Numbered from the stretch's first letter, positions 8,652-19,400 are shown. The stretch is DNA of 25,090 nucleotides from Spirogloea muscicola (GCA_009602725.1 WELB01000089.1:175815-200904), one strand, 5' to 3'. Made by a program: numbers and translations. The notes: a model not told the origin generated them from the letters alone.

Positions 8652-11600
8652 CTAGTTGAATGCAACTTTGTAGTGACCAAAGTACTGTGAAAGGGCTGCC
8701 TGGTTTGATGCTTGCAGCGATTGCTGTATCACCGGTGACAGCTTTCCAGGGAGACGGGAGGAAAGCTGTGACAGTGACATGGTCAGGTACTGCTTGGCAT
8801 CATGAACATCTGGAGTGGGGTCCTCTTCTCGCTTTCCAGCACTGTGTAGTCGGGCATATGTGGCGGTGTAGCCCGATACCTGCTCCTCAGTGGGCTCTCA
8901 GTCACACGTTTGCTGGTAATCCTCAAATAGATTGGTCTCAGGCATAGCAAGCCAAAGAGCACTGCTACTACTTGCTTCTACCCAACAATAACTGGTTGAA
9001 GAAAGCAAGAGTGTGATCAGAGCCTCAAAAAGGCGCTGCTCTTTGAGGCAAAGATAGCTCAGTGTTGTCAGCTCCATACGCAGATGCTCACCTCATCTAA
9101 ATCAGGAACATCCCCCTCGTCCTCAGCCCTCTCCTCTTCAGGTCGCTCAAGGAGGGTCAGGGTGTTGTCGAGCAGCTACACAAGGCAAGCCAGTAGACCT
9201 GGTATGCTAAGAAAATCCTGGACAATATCTGCTTGACCAGAAAAGCAGCACCTGGAGCTTGTCAAGCTGCAGGCTACAAAAATATAACAATTTCACAAAG
9301 CAGAAGAGCAGAAGGCTTGCCTTGGCTGCTCAAGACTCAAGTGGACCTGAACAACATACCTTGCCCCACAGCGGGAAGTTTTCATCAGCCACTAAGGGCT
9401 TGTACTCGCATAAAACCTTGGTGGCCGCCACAGTGCATAGCTTGGTCTCTAAATCACCAATCACAGATGGCAGGTTTGGCATCCAGATGGATTCTAAGAT
9501 GTTGCGAAAGAGGCCTTGCTGAACACTGTCAATGGACTGGCTAACCACATCTACCCCATGCTTGACAGTGAACAAGGACATGAAGACCAGCAGCGCCTTG
9601 ACGAACTTTGACGTCCTGGAAGGCTGCACATACAAGAACACCCTCAATAATGTCATTTGCAACTACACGAGGTTTAACAGTCTGCAAAAAGGTATTAACC
9701 AGGTGCTGTATGGATTTGACATGTACACGTAGATCTTAAGCAGAAGAGATATATCGCATTACCCCTTGAAGTCGACTGAAGAGTAGCTTCCAAATCTGGC
9801 CTACATAGGGTGCAAATTGTGACGGTTCAAGATTCTCAACAACAGTATTCAGGATGAAAAAGCCATGCTGATCTGTATGCTTGGAAGCGTTTAGCTTCTG
9901 AAATATTCCAAGCACTGACTCCAGCTGCCTCCCTGCAACAATATCTTGTCCTGCTTTCTGCAAGTATGCCTACATCACCAAAAACAAAGCGACTGCTTTG
10001 CATAGATTTGCAGAGGGCAAGCACCCAACTTTGACATCTGGTAAGACATGGGTCCTCTTAGATAAAGGCATGACAATCAAGAGTATTCTTCTTTAATAAT
10101 TACTCAATTGTATTCAACCACACAACTAGGGAGGCATTGGTAACCAGGACCAAACCTGCAGCAATCGCACAAGTGCAGGTACATTGGCAGAGCGCTGCCA
10201 AAGTAGGGGAGTGAGAAGCGGTGGAAAGATAGCCATGTAGCCTTGAGGTAAGGGCAGTGACCTTATTTCTATCAGCAGCGCCAAGATCTGCAGAACAAAT
10301 CTTTGTCGTGAGAGCCTGAAGAATAAGACCAAAGGCATACATGCATCTCAAGGGACATTGACGCTGGTCAAAACCCATCAATGCAATAGGACATCTATCC
10401 TTGGCAAGACAAGCTTCTACTAAACTGCTTAGCAACATCTCGACAATATAGAAATGACCGACTAACCTGGAAAACGTATGGTGCAAACTCCACAATATCT
10501 TCTTGTAGAACCATCTGGAAGATGGGAAACAGAAGGCCCTCAGAGGTGGCCGTTTGAGATGCATCAGAAGCACACGCCCTTGTCACAAGCGCTGCCACAG
10601 CCTCAAAGAGGTAGTGATTGAAGTTCGGCTGTGTCGGATTCTTGCAGACAGCTGCCAAGATCTCTGTGAGCTGTGAGAGGCACTGTGTTGCAAATGGCTT
10701 CACATCTGCCACGCTGATCACTCTCATGATGCACTGCAACAAGTACAAAATGTCATATAAGCCACATGAAGCTCAGAGTATGAAGAGACCAGCTTGAGAC
10801 TCTTAGGCTGCTCGTCCTATATGCATGCATGATGATCGCATTCTTCCAGCAGGAACAACGATTTGTGCATGGTGATTGCGTTAAACTACACCTCTGCAGA
10901 TACACGATATCGCAGACTTGCAGAGACTGTGATGTGACACTGACCTTCATGGCGTACTGATTTTCTTGGGAGTCAGGCATCTGTAGGATGGCAAAGAGGT
11001 TGCGCAACAGCGGTTCCACAAATGGGGTCAAATCTTGCGGCGTCACCCTTGACCTTCCGTGGTCCTTCAGAACCAGCATTCGTTCAATACAATTGGCGGC
11101 ATATGAATGCACAACATTGGACTCCGCAGTCAGGAAGCCGATCAGATTAGGCAAGAGGTTCACGGTTGCAATCTGACTTCGGAAAGTAGTCAGGAACTTG
11201 AGTGCATCAGCTTTAAGAACCGGCTGGTTGTTGACATCCTGCACAAACAAGCCAGCAAGGGGAAGCACGTATGGACAAGTCAAGGTGCCACTCTACGTTG
11301 AGATCTCAATGTACCTTGAGCAAGGTCAGATGAAGGCAAATGACGAGCTTGCACTATATAAGAGAAACTGTCTCCCCTGTGACTAACAGGGGGATCACAG
11401 GCAGGGTAAGCAGGTTGTCATGAAGTAAAGCAATGAGAAGCACGACAACAGCACCCTGTGCAATCGTCTTCTGCTTGACAGCAAGCGCCACTACAAGGTA
11501 GATTGCGCGATCCTTTTCCTTCCAGTTCTGCATAGGATTCTGGGCGTACTTCCCAAGCTCCTCCGCGACATACATAGAGAAGAGCTGCGTGACTTGCTGC

Positions 11601-14231
11601 TCATAGTGCACTGCCAGAGCTTTGATCAGCTCACAGGCAGCTCTCCTTCGTGTGTCACTGTCGCTTCCTTCAATATCTCTGCAAAAGTCATGTAGTAAGC
11701 AAGTCACACGGTGTACTCTCAACTATATTGTGTAGAACCCTAAATGGTTAACATAAAATATGGCTGCATGCCTTGAAAATAGGTGCAGCAATCAAGGGTC
11801 TGCTGCAGGAATCAGGGTGCCAGCAAGCTTTTGAGAAGTACCTCCTGATGTATTCAATGTAATTCATGTCAAAGAGCTCCTCATCTTCGTCTCTGAACTG
11901 GAGGTTTGGGATGACAATGCTTTGGCAGATCATTTGCAACCTAGCTGGGTCACTGAAAAGTGGATGATGAACGCTCCTAGCTACTGTGATCAGGAAATTT
12001 ATTGACGTAGTTGCAATCCGGTCTTGCCCTGCTGATAGACCCAAACTCAACAACAGTGTCCAAATATCGTTGGCAAAGATTGGTAGGAACTCTTGAAACT
12101 CTTCCTCGTATTTCTCTACGTAAAGATTAACATTTTCACATATACTGGCCTGCACATTGGCACGAGCAACGAAACAGCCGGAGCATCAACAGAAGAACCA
12201 ACTTTCATAATTCAAGATTGCCAAGCAGGCAGACAACCCACACTAGCATTGCTAGACTGTCCAACTCTGCCTTGACAATGTGAACAGATCAACCCTGCTG
12301 ACCTTCAGAGAATTTATGAGGTCCTCTTTGTCTGGGTCTGACTCTCTCAGCAGAGGGTTCTCGTATCTCAGAAGCCTATGTGGTCATTGAAATATAAAAT
12401 CATCGTCAATAGAGCACAGAATAGCAGTGGTCAATGCATGCGCAGCATAGCCTAACTCCTATCTCACAAGACCACCAGCACTTTGATTGCATACAGTGAG
12501 GCCATGCTTACCCCTGAAATTGTGTCATCCACTCCTGCAGATGGTCTTGGAAAACCTCTGGCAAATCCACAAAGTTTAGGGAGTAGAAAATTCTGCAGAT
12601 AAGTCTTGCCGACTCCAGAAGAGGTTTCAAAGCTGGCAGATCGCTCTGCGTGGAAGAGATAAGCTGTCCTGTGCGCTTGAACAGCTCCAGCAGTGGCTGC
12701 ACAGGTTGAGGTGGTTGATAGACAGTCAGACAAGTAGAGAGTTGAACCCGTGTCTCTGCACCTGCTGACAATGACAATGTCGGGGCACAACTCATGAGAT
12801 TGCAATGAGTTTTTTATATCCTGCATGACGCTAGCGCAGCTCCATATACTGCAGCATACTGCAGTATGTTGAAAACACTCCATGCCCATAACCTGGACAA
12901 GTCTTCTAGCTCACCTGGACGAAGATATCTAGCACATACTTCAATTCCAGGAGGAGCTCGTTTGTCTTGTATTGGTCCCTAAACCTCTTGAAGATTGAGT
13001 TGGCAGTCCTAAGTACACCTACGATGACGTGATAGTCTTCTGAGGAGAGCTTGGAGGTAAGCTCTGGGAGGAGACTCGACCACTTGGACGGGAAATCATG
13101 CTGACTGATGATTGAAAGGGCTTCGCTTATCTGCAGGGATGACAAGAACAACGCAAGAAACCATTACAACAATGAAACCATTTGCAACATGCTCCTTGGC
13201 AGCTTCTGCTACGAACACAAGCATGGACATTAAGACTGTTGAGAGGAGTGATAGATGGCACCTAAGAAGGCGAAATAACCTTATAGTTTTAGCAGCTGAC
13301 ATGAACTTGTTTTTGGAGAAGTCAAGAGTACTGGAGTGTGGTGTTAAAGCATCCGATTCACTCACTGTCAGCAAAACTGACCCAAATGTTACTGTCAAAT
13401 CACCTGAGCCTGAAGAATTGTTGGAGTGTTAAGCATCAGTGGCAGGATGAGGGCCTTGATTTGCTCTTTCTCCACTTCCTACGCATAGCACAAGTACACC
13501 CTTAGAAGACCTACATTTCCAATTGTTGCATACAGCCATTTTAATTTGGTCTGGAACTTGGAGCCAGAGGATCCTTGAGAGTCATGTTCTCAGTGCAATC
13601 CTTAAACCCTAGAACGAAATGCTTCTGCAGCATCAATACACGAGGCGGCCTTTTACTTGTACGTCGTAATCACAGCAGCCAGAGCTGCTCTCCTGGGAAA
13701 GGACTGTAGTTCACTTTATCTAGAAGTGAAGATGCAGTGAAGATGACCTGTAAATGGATACTGCCACTTAGGCACAAGGTGCAGGCATACCAGGATTTGG
13801 CCTGGCGTTCCAGGGGCGCCCGGCTCCAGGTGCTCCACGGCCCATCTGTACTTGACATGGTTCTTGAAGTTGACGGCTGCCGCCTGCCTGACCTGGTCGC
13901 TGACTCCCTCTGTAGTCAAGAGGCTCAGCACCGTGATGCCGTATCCAGGCTGCAGCGAAGCCACGATGTCAAACGGCGAGGGAATGCCGTCAGCGGCCAC
14001 GCCATGGCGCCAGGCCTCGTCTCTCAGAGCCGTCGCTGGGAATAAAGCCACGGGCCGACGCGGAGTGCGCGTGGAATTGAGGCCAGAGAGCCCGGCGGCG
14101 AGGGAGCTGCGGACCTGGTCGGCGGCCTGCTTCAGGTACGCCTCGGCGCTGCGCCGCGGCTCGGGCTCCGCCGCCAGCGTCTGCAGCAGGCAGCGAGAGA
14201 GCGCCTGGACGCTCTCGGGCGTCGGCTGCAT
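8652..14231 (-). CDS. CSE1: Exportin-2 (CAS/CSE1), importin-alpha re-exporter
   Basis: Exportin-2 binds importin-alpha with RanGTP in the nucleus and returns it to the cytoplasm; it is a karyopherin-beta HEAT-repeat solenoid. Exons: 14231-14115, 13949-13791, 13478-13404, 13130-12915, 12696-12512, 12375-12303, 12149-11842, 11678-11455, 11238-10945, 10733-10467, 10287-10156, 9969-9763, 9623-9360, 9175-9092, 8885-8652 (stop 8652-8654), about 945 codons against about 970 usual. Family blocks in order: AVNFKNHVKYRW, HDFPSKW, GVLRTANSIFKRFRDQY, IFYSLNFVDLPE, EYIRR joined to DIEGSDSDTRRRAAC, QPVLKADALK, NFNHYLFEA, NVPALVRLLQ, GIFQKLNASK, SGYTATYARLHSAGKREEDP. About 20 residues of linker between 11455 and 11238 could not be placed. 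The ATG at 14231 is preferred because the first helix then starts as in other family members; an upstream in-frame TTG is not used. GC-rich CGG runs lie in the presumed 5'UTR. Confidence 0.95.
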
Positions 14232-14284
14232 CGTCTCGGCCGCCGCTGTGCCGCCGGCCCTGGGAAGCGACGGCCTCAAGCGCG

Positions 14285-14366
14285 GCGGCGCCGGCGGCGC
14301 CGCCGCGAGGCGAGCTCCATGCGGCCCCCGCAGGCCCCGCCGCCGCCGCAGCCGCCGCCGCCGGAG
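14285..14366 (-). repeat. CGG/CCG trinucleotide runs in the exportin-2 5' flank
   Basis: Imperfect GCGGCG/GCCGCC runs directly upstream of the exportin-2 start. Similar runs flank the cytochrome c start (21210-21239, 21467-21492) and precede the retrotransposon ORF (14578-14616), so this is a general feature of GC-rich gene starts in this genome. Confidence 0.6.
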
Positions 14367-14441
14367 CTAAGCCGCCGGAGGTGGCGAAGAGACGGGGCTT
14401 AGCACGTTAAAGCTTAGCAAGTCGCCGATTGGAACTACGGA

Positions 14442-14455
14442 TTTAGGGTTTAGGG
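14442..14455. promoter_or_regulatory. Telo-box/telomere-like TTTAGGGTTTAGGG
   Basis: Two perfect TTTAGGG units about 211 nt upstream of the exportin-2 ATG and just left of the retrotransposon 5' region. It could be a telo-box of the exportin-2 promoter or part of the retrotransposon insertion site; a similar motif lies beside the relic zone at 5200-5222. Confidence 0.45.
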
Positions 14456-14499
14456 TGTGAAGTCCTCTGGAAAGTGAGCAGTTCCTATGCCTTGTCAAT

Positions 14500-17400
14500 A
14501 CTCATCCGGCTGGCCGCTCACAGCCCTTGCCCCCCTTTGGGCCCCTGCTCCCTTTGATTGAACGGCTCCCCACCCTCCCCGCCGCCGTCCGCGGCCGCCG
14601 CCGCCGCCGCCGCCGTCCGCTGCCCGCTGACTCGCGTGCGCCAGCGCCCCCGCCGGCCCCGACGCCATGCTGGGGGCTGCTAAGAGCCGAGGCGGCTCGC
14701 GCAGCTCTTCGCTTCGGCGCGCCGCTCGCTCTTACGGCACCCGCAGCACGACTGCTGCGTCGAGGGCCGCCACTGCGTCAGGGGCCACCCTGCCCATCCT
14801 CCCAGCGGCCCCTCCAGCTCCTCTCCCTCCCCCTGCTCCAGCGGGTGCGGAGGCCGCCGCGAGCGAGGGTCGCAGCCCTCAGATTGTGCGCACGCCTGTG
14901 GCGACCACGACATCAACGTCGACACCGGAGCCCGAGTTCCTTGGCGTCGGAGTGTCTGCGCCTGTCGAGCAAGCCCAGCTGCTTGCACATCCAAGCTCGG
15001 CCACCTCGGATGCAGACTCCGAAACTCCGAACATGGACCCGCGAGTTGGCATTGTCGTCAGCCCACCACGATCAAGTGATTCCCCCACCTGGCGGCCTTT
15101 GAGTTTGTTGGCTCTGCTCCGTCCCTCTCCCCCCCCAGCTCCACCCTTGCACTCTCCAGTTCATCCCCCAGTGCCCGCTCCGGAGCCGCCACCGTTGCTC
15201 CCTCTACCTCCTCTGTTACCTCTACCTCCGCCGCCGCCTGCGCGGGTTGTGGAAAGCTGTCATCAAGCCGGAAGCCGCCCTGGACCCGGTCGCCGTCGGC
15301 AGGGCCGCTCTTCTCAACAGCGCCCAGCCCGCACTGGCCTCGGAGAAGCCCCAGCCACGCGGGTCCCCTGTCCGGGCTGCCAGCGCCGTTACCGCCCAAG
15401 AGGATTGCCAGTCCATGCTCGTTCATGCCAGAACCAACGAAACCGCGAAGAGCAGGCAGCAACGTCGCACCTGCCGGGCTCAGCCCGTCCTCCACCACCT
15501 CCCTCTCCCGAGAGCTGGCACTGGGCAGCAACAGTGGACCTCCTTCCCCTCCTCATCCCCGACGGGCTCCACAACCTCCGCCACATTCCCAAGTGGGCAC
15601 GACGTGGGTGCTGCAAGGTGCTGACGCCCATCCTCTCACGCGTGGAAGCTGACCCTCTGGACGAGGCGGCCTGGGCGCTGTACCTGCTCTTCCCCAAGCT
15701 CGTGCTTGGCCCTCTTCCCTCCTTTGGCGTTGGTGGCCGCAAATGCCTTCAGGACAGATTGGCTCGCTTCGCCAGCGGCAAGTGGGAGGAGCTGGCTCAG
15801 CAGCGTGCAGCAGCCGCTCGGGTCGCGCTCTCAGAACGACGTGCACGTGGAGGCACCCGCAACCAGCCCTCTCAACAGTCCATGATTGGCAACCTAGCGC
15901 GTGCAAGACGCTTTGGCAGAGCAGGAGAGCTCTCTCGAGCCGCTCAGGCCCTCTGCCCCGACCCCTTGGCAGCAAACAATGAGGCCACTGAAGCCACCTT
16001 GCGCCAGCTGCATCCTCCTCCTCAGCACCCTCTTGAGCCCTGGGTTGGCGAGCTCCCCACTCCTCTTGAACTTTCAGCAGATGCGCTCCGCACGGCCCTC
16101 ACCAAAGCCCCCCGAATGGTGTCTGGAGGCCCTTCTGGATGGCTCTTCGAGCACCTACGGGACATCTTCCAAAATGGAGACGAAAGAAGCTTCTCTCTGC
16201 TCCTCTCCACCTGCCGGCACATCACCAGAGCCACCATCCCCCCCCGCATCGCCGACGCTCTCAACTCCAGCCACCTGCTGGCCCTGGCCAAGCCGTCAGG
16301 TGGTGTCAGGCCCATCGCCATGACAGAAGTAATAATGCGGCTGGTGACCAAGGCTTTGTGCGGCGAGCTAAAGTCCCAGCTGTCCACCCATTTTGCACCC
16401 CACCAATTTGGTGCTGGCATGTCCTGCGGGGCAGAGGCCCTCGTCCACGGGATCCGCGCAGCGCTGGATGTCAACCCATCACACATGGTCCTTGGATTGG
16501 ACATAGCCAATGCATTCAACACTGTGGAGCGCAACGCCATCATGGAGGAGCTGCGTGATCACTTCCCCTCCTTAATCCCCTATTTCCTCATGGCCTATGG
16601 CCGGCCAGGGCGGCTGCTGTGGCGTTCGGAGGAGTCTTGGACGACCTTATGGTCCACAACTGGCACACGCCAGGGAGATCCCCTCAGCCCCATACTTTTC
16701 GCCTTGGCACATTCCCGAGCACTACGGCGCACCCAAAGCCTGCACCCGAACCTCCTCTTCCCCTCCTATGCAGACGACACACATATCGTCGGCCCACCGT
16801 CAGAAGTCATGGCGGCTTATCCCTTGCTCGTACACGAACTGAGCACAATGGGCCTGCGGGTCTGCCCCACCAAGAACGTGGCATGGTCACCACGCCCCCT
16901 CCCCACCAACCTCCAGCTCCCACCAGGCTGCCAGACCCCTGCCAATGGGCTGGCTGTTCTCAAAGTTCCCCTTGGCACACCATCCCACATTGCGGAGGAC
17001 TTGCGTGAACGCCTGCAGCAACACCTTGCCCCCCTTCCCTCCCTTCCCCTCCTCGGAGATCCGCAGCTGGCGCTGGCCATCCTTACTCGCTGCATCGGTC
17101 AACGAGCTGGCTACCTGCAGCGGACAGTCGCCCCAACGGACATGGTGGGCGAGCTGTACAAGGAGTTCGACACCTCCCTCCGGCAAACCCTGGCTTCCCT
17201 GATTCAACACCCATCCTTCCCCTCACCTTCATCCTCCCTGCAGGCATCCCTTCCCACACGAATGGGCGGCCTGGGCTGCCGGTCACTTGAACAGACGGCG
17301 CAGGCAGCCTTTCTCGGTTGCTGGCACCAGGTTGCCTCCCTTCTTCCCTTGCGCTTCCCTTGCCTGGCCGGCCCTGCAGCCGAGGTGGAGGAAGGCTCCT

Positions 17401-18540
17401 TGGCATTCCAAGTACAACTGAGGAGCATCCGGGAGTCAGCACTCGGCTCCTTCCCGTCCCTACAACCCCTCCTCACCCCCTTCTCAGCGCTTGCTCAAGC
17501 ACCAGACAAAGCGGCACAGGCCAGACTCGTTGCGGCAGTTGAGGACGAGCGTCGCAAGGCGTTGAGGACGATGCCGGATATCAAGACCAATCCAAGGAGT
17601 CTGGCACGTCTCACATCGCTCGCAACGCCTGGGGCAACGGATTGGCTCACCACACACGCAATCCACAACGCTTTCAAAATCAGCCCTGAAGCATTCCGGA
17701 CGCTTCTCCAGCTGTTCCTGGGCCTGCCCCCGACCTGCCTGATTGGAGTAACTCAGTGTGAGTGTGGCTTCCGTACGGAGGGCGGAGACCTAGCCACCCA
17801 CATGCTGCGGTGTCCCACAGGCCCTGAGGTGGTGGGCGTCCACAATCTCCTACGGGACGCCCTGGCGGGCTTGATGCGCGACGCCGGCTACCGCGCCATC
17901 GTTGAAGTGAGCAATGTAATGCCCATCACCACGGATTCCCAGGGAGGCCATCACCGTCGCACCCTGGACATTGTGGGTGTACAACCTGGCGGAGGCCCAC
18001 GAGCTTTGGTTGATGTGGTGGTGACTGAGGCATACAAGAGTTCCGCTTCCACACACATTGCTGGCCACGCAGTGGGAGGTGCTGAGCAGAAAAAGCTCCG
18101 ACACTACTCAGACTACCCCCGCAGTGACCACCTCCTCCCGGCCGCAATCGACACTTTCGGCTGCTTGGGTCCTCGCTTCCATACCCTACTCGAGAACATA
18201 GCGAGTCTGGGATATGCACGACGCGAGGATATGCTCCCAGCCCAGATGGGTATGCCGGCAGCCTATCTGTCATTTCTGCGACGTCGAGTGTCAACCTGTC
18301 TGCAACGAGCTCAGGCGTATGCTCTGCATCAGAAAGCTGGTCGAGCCTTAGCTGCTGGCACAAGAGCTAGTCAATTGCCGTCCGGTATTCGAGCGTCAGC
18401 TAGCGACCTCTATGTGCTGACTCGTGGTTACTGAGCGGGTCAGCTTAGCAGCAGGTGACGTACATTTGTCCAATGTGCTTGCCTTTGTACTTGGCCACAC
18501 ATGGCCTCCCCATCTCTTAATATACACGCATTTCCTTCGG
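14500..18540 (+). mobile_element. Non-LTR retrotransposon with restriction-like endonuclease, apparently full length
   Basis: Boundaries are approximate. The left part (14506-14540) carries a GGCTGGCCGCTCACAGCC hairpin unit of the dispersed family, then CCG runs, then the ORF at 14667. The 3'UTR runs from 18435 to about 18540 and ends ...TTTCCTTCGG; the second copy's 3'UTR ends with the same TTCCTTCGG near 18840. There are no LTRs and no poly(A) tail was seen. A truncated copy follows directly in the same orientation. The element stands head-to-head with exportin-2. Confidence 0.75.
14667..18434 (+). CDS. Retrotransposon polyprotein: zinc finger, reverse transcriptase, restriction-like endonuclease
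   Basis: One uninterrupted frame of 1255 codons. Residues 1-230 are Ala/Pro/Ser-rich and probably disordered. A CCHC-type finger follows (C235, C238, H250, C254). The reverse transcriptase spans about 540-760: RPIAM near 549, motif A LGLDIANAFN with D612, GTRQGDPLSP at 666-675 and the catalytic YADD at 701-704. A second Cys/His cluster (C1031, C1033, H1045, C1049) precedes LDIVGVQPGGGPRALVDVVV, where D1101 and D1116 fit the D-x(12-14)-D spacing of restriction-like endonucleases of R2/NeSL-type elements, with K1124 downstream. No apurinic-type endonuclease or RNase H is apparent. The protein should nick target DNA and prime reverse transcription there. The intact frame and catalytic residues suggest recent activity. 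Clade assignment within endonuclease-bearing early-branching non-LTR elements is uncertain. Confidence 0.9.
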   Translation: MLGAAKSRGGSRSSSLRRAARSYGTRSTTAASRAATASGATLPILPAAPPAPLPPPAPAGAEAAASEGRSPQIVRTPVATTTSTSTPEPEFLGVGVSAPVEQAQLLAHPSSATSDADSETPNMDPRVGIVVSPPRSSDSPTWRPLSLLALLRPSPPPAPPLHSPVHPPVPAPEPPPLLPLPPLLPLPPPPPARVVESCHQAGSRPGPGRRRQGRSSQQRPARTGLGEAPATRVPCPGCQRRYRPRGLPVHARSCQNQRNREEQAATSHLPGSARPPPPPSPESWHWAATVDLLPLLIPDGLHNLRHIPKWARRGCCKVLTPILSRVEADPLDEAAWALYLLFPKLVLGPLPSFGVGGRKCLQDRLARFASGKWEELAQQRAAAARVALSERRARGGTRNQPSQQSMIGNLARARRFGRAGELSRAAQALCPDPLAANNEATEATLRQLHPPPQHPLEPWVGELPTPLELSADALRTALTKAPRMVSGGPSGWLFEHLRDIFQNGDERSFSLLLSTCRHITRATIPPRIADALNSSHLLALAKPSGGVRPIAMTEVIMRLVTKALCGELKSQLSTHFAPHQFGAGMSCGAEALVHGIRAALDVNPSHMVLGLDIANAFNTVERNAIMEELRDHFPSLIPYFLMAYGRPGRLLWRSEESWTTLWSTTGTRQGDPLSPILFALAHSRALRRTQSLHPNLLFPSYADDTHIVGPPSEVMAAYPLLVHELSTMGLRVCPTKNVAWSPRPLPTNLQLPPGCQTPANGLAVLKVPLGTPSHIAEDLRERLQQHLAPLPSLPLLGDPQLALAILTRCIGQRAGYLQRTVAPTDMVGELYKEFDTSLRQTLASLIQHPSFPSPSSSLQASLPTRMGGLGCRSLEQTAQAAFLGCWHQVASLLPLRFPCLAGPAAEVEEGSLAFQVQLRSIRESALGSFPSLQPLLTPFSALAQAPDKAAQARLVAAVEDERRKALRTMPDIKTNPRSLARLTSLATPGATDWLTTHAIHNAFKISPEAFRTLLQLFLGLPPTCLIGVTQCECGFRTEGGDLATHMLRCPTGPEVVGVHNLLRDALAGLMRDAGYRAIVEVSNVMPITTDSQGGHHRRTLDIVGVQPGGGPRALVDVVVTEAYKSSASTHIAGHAVGGAEQKKLRHYSDYPRSDHLLPAAIDTFGCLGPRFHTLLENIASLGYARREDMLPAQMGMPAAYLSFLRRRVSTCLQRAQAYALHQKAGRALAAGTRASQLPSGIRASASDLYVLTRGY

Positions 18541-18840
18541 CGTGCTGAGATGGGCTTGCCAGCTACATATCTGTCGCTCTTGCGACGACGAGTTTCTCCC
18601 TGGTTGCAGCGTGCTCAGGCTAGTGCCCTGCACCAGAAAGCTGGGCGAGCTCTAGTTGGTGGCCAAAGGGCTCCGTTTCTGGCATCTAGTATTCATGCAT
18701 CGATTAGTGACCTTTATGTTCGACCCGTGGTTATTGAGCGGGTCAATCTGCTGTAATTTATGTAGATCTTCAGATGTGCTTGCCTTTGTACTTGGCCATT
18801 TGGCCAACATTTGTTTCTAAAGCACAAAATGTTTTCCTTC
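18541..18840 (+). pseudogene. Tandem 3'-end copy of the retrotransposon
   Basis: From the GAGATGGGC at about 18546 the translation GLPATYLSLLRRRVSPWLQR parallels GMPAAYLSFLRRRVSTCLQR of the intact protein (from 18247), continuing with ALHQKAGRAL and SDLYV. The stop context TATTGAGCGGGTCA and the 3'UTR block GTGCTTGCCTTTGTACTTGGCCA are shared with 18434-18500. Roughly 70 percent of residues match by eye. It lacks all upstream domains, so it is a 5'-truncated copy placed head-to-tail behind the full-length one. Confidence 0.85.
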
Positions 18841-19200
18841 GGGTAACTAGGGCGGAAAAGCGTCAACCAGAAGGCGCCGCAAACCTTCGCTTACAATGTG
18901 CAGGGGACAGTGGGAGGGAGAAAAGCCATACTTGCACCATCTCGAGGGTGAAGCAGCTCGCTACAAGGTGGCCATGGCTTCAAGGACCATGGACCTAGTC
19001 CATTCCACATGGAAAGCTGCGACATACAACGACTTGCTACTGACTAGGGATACTTGAGCTTTCAACCACCGTGGCAACTTGCATAGCTATGTCGATGTTG
19101 CACGTCTCGGCCCTTTGGACATTGTCTATTTGGCCTGGGCTGGCTATCACAGCCCCTGCCCCGTTGGAAGAGCCACTACCGTTCTTTCTGTGAAAGTAGC
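18841..19200. other. Repeat-derived region with one short open stretch
   Basis: No intact gene. A 48-codon open stretch at 18911-19057 (+) contains MDLVHSTWKAATYNDLLL, which vaguely resembles the N-terminal region of tyrosine recombinases of algal mobile elements; it has no start context and no catalytic part, so the resemblance is weak. A hairpin-repeat unit (GGGCTGGCTATCACAGCCCC) lies at about 19137-19156. Confidence 0.3.
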
Positions 19201-19204
19201 TTTG

Positions 19205-19400
19205 CTGGGCTGGCCTCTCACATCCATCGCCGTTCTTTTTAAGAGCTATTTTTTATTGCAAAATGACCCTACTCTGTTTCAGGTGACACTAAGCCGTAGG
19301 CCACTGGCTTCCGTGGCGGTGCTCCAATTCCCCGAGTCTGCCTGGTGGATCTGCATGTGAACACTTATGCCCTTCAGCCGGTTTTTGCATGGTCACCTTA
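19205..19400 (+). mobile_element. Retrotransposon 3'-end relic with hairpin repeat
   Basis: 19206-19235 is a hairpin-repeat copy (GGGCTGGCCTCTCACATCC). 19300-19360 matches the coding end of the diverged copy at 6040-6115: GGCTTCCGTGGCGGTGCTCCAATTCCCCGAGT against GGCTTTCGTGGCGGCGCTCCAGCTCCCCAAGT, then a GTCACCTTAG block shared with 6119-6128. No reading frame survives. Confidence 0.6.

Noticed and set aside
15058-15531. Several 100-170 codon frames on both strands within the retrotransposon
   Set aside because: Antisense or shifted shadows of the 1255-codon frame in GC-rich sequence.
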